A stretch of 6,016 bases of DNA, from contig JANWXA010000126.1 of assembly GCA_025055465.1 (NCBI GenBank), positions 1 through 6,016 on the forward strand, given 5' to 3'. The position numbers and the translations under genes were made by a program. Of the stretch, positions 4,647 to 6,016 are shown piece after piece; the stretch's first letter is position 1, and every line of letters starts with the position of its first letter. The stretch is from Candidatus Kapaibacterium sp. Its GTDB lineage: Bacteria > Bacteroidota > Ignavibacteria > Kapaibacteriales > HRBIN21. The notes below the pieces were generated by a model. The model ran no database searches. It worked only from the letters and a program-made list of their open reading frames with translations, and had not been told where the DNA came from.

Positions 4647-6016
4647 ATGTTCTGCATCATGGGCATCTGCTTGATTGTACTTGCAGCATCATCGCTCGCT
4701 GCGCAGCAGCATATAGAAGGGATCGTCTACGGCGAAGAGCCCGATGGAACCCGCCGCCCGCTGCCTGGGGCCCGCGTGCAATGGGTACGGAGCGAGATTG
4801 GGGTGTTGACGCACTCCGACGGTCACTTCCGCCTCCCGCGCCCGGATGGCGTGGACACCCTGCGGGTGGGCTCCGTTGGGTACCGCAGCCGGGATACCGT
4901 CCTGCCTGCCGGGGTGACGGGGCCGCTGGTCATCGTGTTGAGAGCGGACTACGAGGTCGGGGAAGTCACGGTTGAGGCTGCAGCCCCGACGATTGCTCCA
5001 GCACCGGTGAAGACGGAGCTCATCAGCATTCGGCAACTGGAGCAATCCGCCTGTTGTACACTGGCGGAGTCCTTCGAGAAAAGCCCGACGGTGGAGGCCA
5101 CCTTCTCCGACCCGCTGACGGGGCTGCGGCAGATTCAGATGCTGGGGCTGAGCGGGGCGTACGTGCAGACGCTCGTGGAGGCGGTGCCACTCTTCCGGGG
5201 GCTTTCGCTCCCGTTCCTGTGGGAGTACATCCCGGGGCCTTTCCTGCAGGGGATTGCCATCTCCAAGGGAGCGACGTCTGTTGTGGATGGCTACGAGGGG
5301 CTCACTGGGACGATCTGCGTTGACTACCGCAAGCCGTTCGATAGCCCCCCACTCTTCGCCAACCTGTTTGCCAGTTCTGCCGGACGGCTGGAGCTGAACC
5401 TGGCGTCGGCCCGGGTGCTTTCGCGTTCATGGCAGGGCATGGGCTTCCTCAACGGCCGGTGGTCGGGATGGGAGCAGGATGCCAACCGGGATGGCTTCGT
5501 TGACATGCCGTTGGTACGGCAGCTCGGTGGCATGGTGTGGTTGCTGCATCCGGAGGAGCCCGAGCTGCAGATCCTCGCGAAGGCGGTGGTGGATGAGCGC
5601 CACGGCGGCACGCTCCGGACAGCGGCTCCGGAGCAGAAGTATCTGCTCCACATCCTCGGGCGTCGAGGTGAGCTTGTGGGCAAGAGCACCCAGAGGCTCT
5701 CCGACATCACCCAGTTCGGGGTGCGGGCGGCGCTTGCGGGGCAGCGATTGCAGGCCACGCTGGGGCGCTACCCGTACGAGGGCACGCAGTTCATGGGAAC
5801 GTTCGCCACACTCTTCGTGAGCGAGTGGGAGGATGGGACGCGCCTGCGCTACGGAGCGAACCTGCTGGTGGACTCCTACGACGAGCGGTTCGCCGATACA
5901 GCGTGGAAGCGACGCGAGCTCGTCCCTGGAGCTTTCTTGGAGGCGACGCTCTACCCCCGTTCCGGCCTCACAGTAGTGGCCGGGCTTCGGGCAGATTGGC
6001 ATAGCCAGTACGGGGC
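4647..6016 (+). CDS. TonB-dependent outer-membrane receptor, N-terminal part (runs off right edge)
   Basis: The frame is open for 456 codons to the window end. Residues 1-20 form a signal peptide cleaved near S-L-A-A-Q/Q. Residues 22-110 are a carboxypeptidase-regulatory-like beta-sandwich: G-I-V-Y-G, L-P-G-A-R-V, T-H-S-D-G-H-F-R-L, then V-G-Y-R-S-R-D-T. Residues about 124-230 are the plug, with Q-I-Q-M-L-G-L-S-G (162-170), P-L-F-R-G-L (181-186), G-I-A-I-S-K-G (202-208) and G-Y-E-G-L-T-G (215-221). From about 235 onward the barrel begins. The plug contains A-C136-C137-T-L-A-E-S-F, matching the A-C-C-N-L-S-E-S-F pattern I recall from a Bacteroidota receptor subfamily linked to heavy-metal proteins. 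It would import a ligand across the outer membrane using TonB-ExbBD energy. Together with the Cys-rich protein upstream, a metal or metal complex, perhaps copper, is the best guess. No TonB box could be assigned with confidence. The start is set by GGAGG 8 nt upstream. Confidence 0.92.
   Translation, partial: MFCIMGICLIVLAASSLAAQQHIEGIVYGEEPDGTRRPLPGARVQWVRSEIGVLTHSDGHFRLPRPDGVDTLRVGSVGYRSRDTVLPAGVTGPLVIVLRADYEVGEVTVEAAAPTIAPAPVKTELISIRQLEQSACCTLAESFEKSPTVEATFSDPLTGLRQIQMLGLSGAYVQTLVEAVPLFRGLSLPFLWEYIPGPFLQGIAISKGATSVVDGYEGLTGTICVDYRKPFDSPPLFANLFASSAGRLELNLASARVLSRSWQGMGFLNGRWSGWEQDANRDGFVDMPLVRQLGGMVWLLHPEEPELQILAKAVVDERHGGTLRTAAPEQKYLLHILGRRGELVGKSTQRLSDITQFGVRAALAGQRLQATLGRYPYEGTQFMGTFATLFVSEWEDGTRLRYGANLLVDSYDERFADTAWKRRELVPGAFLEATLYPRSGLTVVAGLRADWHSQYG

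Noticed and set aside
1..6016. tRNA, rRNA, CRISPR array, insertion sequence or prophage
   Set aside because: No tRNA T-arm pattern, no spaced direct repeats of CRISPR type and no transposase or integrase motifs were found on either strand.

Overview
The window is GC-rich DNA from a bacterium that most likely belongs to the Bacteroidota/Chlorobiota side of the FCB group. Three things suggest this. There is a TonB-dependent receptor with an N-terminal carboxypeptidase-regulatory-like domain. It sits directly downstream of a small Cys-rich exported protein. Two exported proteins have signal peptides ending in A-Q-Q. The high GC argues against typical Flavobacteriia or Bacteroidales and fits lineages such as Kapabacteria- or Rhodothermota-like bacteria. 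This placement is inference.

Layout from left to right. Positions 1-338 (minus) hold the first 112 codons of a secreted protein of unknown function that runs off the left edge; its start is fixed by a GGAGGT ribosome binding site. Positions 339-827 hold no gene I can support, only several palindromes and three degenerate 21-nt repeats. Positions 828-3857 (minus) are a tight three-gene operon, transcribed right to left. The first gene is a fusion of an FMN-binding split-barrel (PNPOx-like) domain to a MenA-type UbiA prenyltransferase. The second is a CPBP-family intramembrane protease. The third is a zinc-containing medium-chain (MDR) oxidoreductase. The gaps are only 4 and 2 nt. Its promoter lies at about 3870-3900 and contains a perfect 6+6 inverted repeat that looks like a TetR-family operator.

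Positions 4026-6016 (plus) diverge from that operon. They hold a small Cys/His-rich exported protein, a hairpin-bearing 138-nt spacer, and the 5' 456 codons of a TonB-dependent receptor with a Cys-Cys pair in its plug. This pair looks like an outer-membrane metal-handling module, with copper as a guess.

The three-gene operon looks like isoprenoid-quinone or other prenyl-lipid chemistry at the inner membrane: a prenyltransferase with a built-in flavin-type domain, a membrane protease and a soluble NAD(P)H oxidoreductase. The most unusual items are the PNPOx-UbiA fusion and the TetR-like operator embedded in its promoter, with no regulator gene in the window.
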